This document shows positions 61,292-64,000 of a stretch of 64,000 nucleotides of DNA, piece after piece (within the stretch, counting starts at the first letter, position 1; each line of letters begins with the position of its first letter). The notes under the pieces are model-generated. The model had not been told where the DNA came from and ran no database searches. It saw only the letters and a program-made list of their open reading frames with translations. The stretch spans positions 434,001 to 498,000 of the forward strand of contig NZ_CP003915.1 of assembly GCF_000521505.1 (NCBI RefSeq), read 5' to 3'. A program made the position numbers and the translations under genes. This DNA is from Advenella mimigardefordensis DPN7 (GTDB taxonomy: Bacteria > Pseudomonadota > Gammaproteobacteria > Burkholderiales > Burkholderiaceae_B).

Positions 61292-62131
61292 TTAGTGTTT
61301 TTTTGAGGCCTGCTGCCGTTTAGTTCGCGGTTCAGCTGTTTCTGCCAATAGAGGATCGTGCACTATATGCCCGGCACTGAGTGTGTCGATGGCGTCACCA
61401 GGGATTTCCATCAGGATTCGACTGTGCTGCGGTAGCATATGCGCCGTGACATGCATCACCGGCCGTCCGCCCTTGTCGTGCATTAAGCGTGTCAGGCGAA
61501 TCAGCGCAGTGCTGAGTTCGCAATGGAGCAATCCGGCCTTGTAGGGATCCGCTGACTCGGCGCTGATTTCCTGTACCACGCGGCCAAATTCAACGCCATG
61601 CGCCATCACGATCTTGTACATTGCGTGCTTTTTAAGTGTTGCGGCGGTGACGCCGACAGCGGCGTCTCGACGTACCCAGGCTTCGGTGAGCATCGCCGGT
61701 GTTTTTCCCAGCAGGCGCATCCGAACGGCGCGAACCGCCAGATCTTCTCGCGGTATCTGCATCACGGCGCTGACCCAGGGCGGTGGGGCAACGGTTTCCA
61801 CCGTGATTACCTGTACATCGGTTGTTTGGGCGTTCTGCCGAAGTTCGTCCACAAAACTTAAGGATGCAATATTCGCTCCGGTAGATAGGTTGGCCCGAAC
61901 AAACGTGCCGCTGCCATGACGTCTTTGCACCAGTCCCTCTGCTTCAAGGTCGGCCAGGGCACGGCGCACCGTTGCGCGGGCTACACCAAATAACTTCACA
62001 AGCGCTTCTTCTTTGGGAAGTGCTGTTCCGGGCGCATATAGCCCCTGGATAATGCCATCGCGCAGTACCAGAAAGATTTGTTGGTGCAGCGCGGTGCCTT
62101 TGGCGCGAAGAAGATGAGATTCGGTTGTCAT
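61292..62131 (-). CDS. GntR family regulator, HutC-type (UTRA domain)
   Basis: A 279-residue regulator. The GntR wHTH is near residues 14-80 (LHQQIFLVLRDGIIQGLYAPGTALPKEEALVKLFGVARATVRRALADLEAEGLVQRRHGSGTFV). The UTRA effector domain follows (ISAESADPYKAGLLHCELSTALIRLTRLMHDKGGRPVMHVTAHMLPQHSRI). It is divergent from the second lyase-LeuC set, which it most likely controls. It is a different GntR subfamily from the FCD-type regulator of the first set, so the two sets may respond to different effectors. The ATG at 62131 starts the domain; longer reads are not homologous. Confidence 0.9.
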   Translation of the reverse strand: MTTESHLLRAKGTALHQQIFLVLRDGIIQGLYAPGTALPKEEALVKLFGVARATVRRALADLEAEGLVQRRHGSGTFVRANLSTGANIASLSFVDELRQNAQTTDVQVITVETVAPPPWVSAVMQIPREDLAVRAVRMRLLGKTPAMLTEAWVRRDAAVGVTAATLKKHAMYKIVMAHGVEFGRVVQEISAESADPYKAGLLHCELSTALIRLTRLMHDKGGRPVMHVTAHMLPQHSRILMEIPGDAIDTLSAGHIVHDPLLAETAEPRTKRQQASKKH

Positions 62132-62199
62132 GGAAAAAGTATAGCAAATGCGAGACCGCTGTGACAGCAACATTTCTGGCATCAAACAGCTTGACGATA

Positions 62200-62229
62200 G
62201 TTGACTAGTTGTGCAATACTCTAGACAAC
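62200..62229 (+). promoter_or_regulatory. Probable HutC-type operator before the second lyase gene
   Basis: GTTGACTAG (62200-62208) and CTAGACAAC (62221-62229) form a dyad with one mismatch around a 12-base spacer. It lies just before the lyase start and about 70-100 bases from the divergent regulator start, placing it well to repress the lyase set. Confidence 0.6.
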
Positions 62230-62243
62230 TTATGGAGGCTAAC

Positions 62244-63113
62244 TTGAATCCTGCACATTCGTTGAGACAGTTGCTCGCAAAGCCTGGAACATTAATTGCG
62301 CCTGGCGCGTATGATGCCATCGGCGTACGGTTGATCGAACAAGCCGGTTTTCTCGCGGCATACATGACCGGCGCAGGCACATCTCTTGCCAGGGGTTACC
62401 CGGATCTTGGTTTGCTTACCATGGGAGAGATGGTCGAAAATGCTGCAGCCATGGCTCGTTCTTCGCAGATTCCTCTGATCGCTGACGCGGATACAGGATT
62501 TGGCAATGAACTGAACGTGACACGTTGCGTCAGGGAATACGAGACACGTGGTGTTGCAGCCATTCATCTGGAAGACCAGATCATGCCTAAGCGTTGCGGA
62601 CATACCGATGGCAAGGACGTGGTGTCTCGCGAAGAATTCATTAGTAAGATCCGTGCTGCGGTTGCCGCCAGGCAGAATCCTGCTTTCGTTCTCATCGCAC
62701 GAACCGATGCTCGTGCGGTCGTGGGGTTTGACGAGGCAATCTGGCGCGCCAACGCCGCGCTGGCGGCAGGGGCCGATATTGCATTCGTAGAAGCACCACA
62801 AACAGCCAAAGAGGTTGCAGATGTGCCTAAGTATGTGCGAGGCCCTTGTCTGCTGAATATCGTACCGGGGGGGCGAACGCCGATAGACAGTTTGCGTGAT
62901 ACGGAAAAGGCCGGCTACAAACTTGCAATCCTGCCGGGATTTATGTTGATGGCGAATATTGATGCAGGCGATCAGGCGCTTGCGACACTCAAATCGACGA
63001 TGATGTCGCCCGCAGCAAAGGGCAGCGTGACCGACGTGTTTCGTCGGTTCGGACTTGATCAGTGGAATGCACTAGCTACTCGCCTTACAGCGTCTGATGA
63101 TGACAGCAGGTAG
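62244..63113 (+). CDS. Isocitrate lyase/PEP mutase family lyase (copy 2)
   Basis: A lyase of about 289 residues, clearly paralogous to the one at 57.0 kb. It shares MTGAGTSLARGYPDLGLLTMGEMVE, DADTGFGNELNVTRCVREYE and the PKRCGH catalytic motif, and most of IARTDARAVVGFDEAI. The TTG at 62244 is preferred because GGAGG lies five bases upstream; an ATG at 62232 and a GTG at 62211 fall in or near the operator. It precedes a second LeuC-like gene by 4 bases and is controlled with it. Confidence 0.88.
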   Translation: MNPAHSLRQLLAKPGTLIAPGAYDAIGVRLIEQAGFLAAYMTGAGTSLARGYPDLGLLTMGEMVENAAAMARSSQIPLIADADTGFGNELNVTRCVREYETRGVAAIHLEDQIMPKRCGHTDGKDVVSREEFISKIRAAVAARQNPAFVLIARTDARAVVGFDEAIWRANAALAAGADIAFVEAPQTAKEVADVPKYVRGPCLLNIVPGGRTPIDSLRDTEKAGYKLAILPGFMLMANIDAGDQALATLKSTMMSPAAKGSVTDVFRRFGLDQWNALATRLTASDDDSR

Positions 63114-63117
63114 CGGA

Positions 63118-64000
63118 ATGATGGGAACGAAGTCTCTTTTCGACAAGTTATGGGACGCTCATATCGTCCGTGACCTCGGTGACGGCTGGGCTCTGCTCCA
63201 TATTGATCGTCACCTTCTTCATGATCTTTCAGGCCCGCCGGCACTTGCAAGCATTGCGAATAGGGGCATGCAGCTTCACCACCCCGATCTGGTCTTTGCA
63301 ACGCCTGATCACGCGGTGTCCAGTCGCCCCGGACGTATCTCTACAACGTTTCCGCTGGGTGGTAAGCTGCACGGGGATCTGAGTCGTCTCAGTGCCGAAA
63401 TGGGTGTCCGGATGTTTGATCTTGGCCAGCCCGGTCAGGGTATCGTACATGTCATGGGGCCTGAGCTAGGCATCGTGCTTCCGGGTCTGACCGTCATCTG
63501 TGGCGATAGTCATACCTGTACGAATGGCGGTATTGGTGCGCTGGCATTTGGCGTTGGTTCGTCGGAGAGTACCCATGCTTTGGCCACGCAAACATTGCGC
63601 ATGCAAAAGCCCAGGCAACTTCGCATCCGCTGTACCGGCAGGCTTGGTCGTGGAGTGACAGCCAAAGATCTTGCGCTCCATATTATTGGAAAATACGGCA
63701 CGGCTGCTGGCGTAGGGTGTGTCGTGGAGTTCTGCGGGCCGGCTGTCGAAGCGATGGCCGTAGAGGAAAGACTAACTCTGTGCAACCTTGCCGTCGAACT
63801 GGGTGCGCGTACAGGCATCATTGCGCCGGATGACAGAACATTTGCCTATTTTCGTGATAAGCCGTATGCGCCGACAGGTGAGTTGTTTAATCAGGCGGTT
63901 GACTACTGGCAGACTCTGTTTAGTGATGACCATGCTGTGTTTGATCGGGAAGAACAGGTGGACGTTTCAGATCTGCGCCCAACCATTACCTGGGGAACCA
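63118..64000 (+). CDS. LeuC-type hydratase large subunit (copy 2), partial at the window edge
   Basis: The first 294 residues of a second LeuC-like protein, with no stop before position 64000. It begins MMGTKSLFDKLWDAHIVRDLGDGWALLHIDRHLLHDLSG, closely matching copy 1, and has GDSHTCTNGGIGALAFGVGSSE. The cluster cysteines lie beyond the window. Start at 63118 or 63121. A LeuD partner and perhaps a Bug receptor are expected next, by analogy with the first set, but are not visible. Confidence 0.85.
   Translation, partial: MMGTKSLFDKLWDAHIVRDLGDGWALLHIDRHLLHDLSGPPALASIANRGMQLHHPDLVFATPDHAVSSRPGRISTTFPLGGKLHGDLSRLSAEMGVRMFDLGQPGQGIVHVMGPELGIVLPGLTVICGDSHTCTNGGIGALAFGVGSSESTHALATQTLRMQKPRQLRIRCTGRLGRGVTAKDLALHIIGKYGTAAGVGCVVEFCGPAVEAMAVEERLTLCNLAVELGARTGIIAPDDRTFAYFRDKPYAPTGELFNQAVDYWQTLFSDDHAVFDREEQVDVSDLRPTITWGT

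Overview
The window reads as the chromosome of a betaproteobacterium of the Alcaligenaceae (Bordetella/Advenella-like). The evidence is three Bug-type tripartite tricarboxylate receptor proteins, DUF4148 and DUF3025 proteins, CreA, Hsp15, many LysR/GntR regulators and moderately high GC. The genus is a guess from gene content. I see no rRNA, tRNA, CRISPR array, phage or intact insertion sequence.

Layout. 0.3-4.2 kb: an iron/polyamine-type ABC importer (binding protein, fused double permease, ATPase). 4.4-9.1 kb, minus strand: a dihydrolipoyl-dehydrogenase-like flavoprotein, a peroxiredoxin-glutaredoxin fusion, a LysO-type exporter and a GNAT acetyltransferase. 9.35-12.4 kb: a HisJQMP/ArtJQMP-type amino-acid importer, then a TauE/SafE permease. 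13.3-20.8 kb: housekeeping and metabolic genes (DUF3025, CreA, Hsp15, gamma-glutamyltransferase, nitronate monooxygenase, and a translationally coupled nitroreductase/CoA-transferase pair). 21.2-26.1 kb: a sulfonate-type locus in which two TauD-like dioxygenases flank an SsuCBA-type importer. 26.3-31 kb: pirin with a divergent LysR, a DUF4148 protein, an AAA ATPase split by a -1 frameshift at a U UUU UUA heptamer, and a RES/Xre toxin-antitoxin pair. 31.1-36.7 kb: membrane PQQ glucose dehydrogenase, then an SrpA-like catalase with cytochrome b561 facing an ECF sigma/anti-sigma pair. 36.7-47.7 kb: accessory genes including an orphan ParS/MbcA-like protein, a Bug receptor, a LysR-controlled cupin/carboxymuconolactone-decarboxylase/MFS cluster, an isochorismatase with a GlxA-type regulator, and a TetR-EamA pair with a clear operator. 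48.4-51.9 kb: a four-gene MCE (Mla-like) lipid transport operon, followed by the remains of a modD gene.

The most interesting part is 52.4-64.0 kb. A GntR regulator lies between two transcription units: MmgE/PrpD plus a Bug receptor, and PrpF, isocitrate-lyase/PEP-mutase lyase, LeuC, LeuD plus a Bug receptor. An 18-base dyad conserved at 16 of 18 positions lies in front of both units. A second paralogous lyase-LeuC set follows, under a divergent HutC-type GntR regulator, and runs off the window edge. The families match the isomerase, hydratase and lyase steps known for 2,3-dimethylmaleate breakdown in nicotinate fermentation, or a methylcitrate-like route that uses a LeuCD-type hydratase instead of AcnD. 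The likely role is import of a branched di- or tricarboxylate and its cleavage to pyruvate plus a short acid; the substrate is inferred, not shown.
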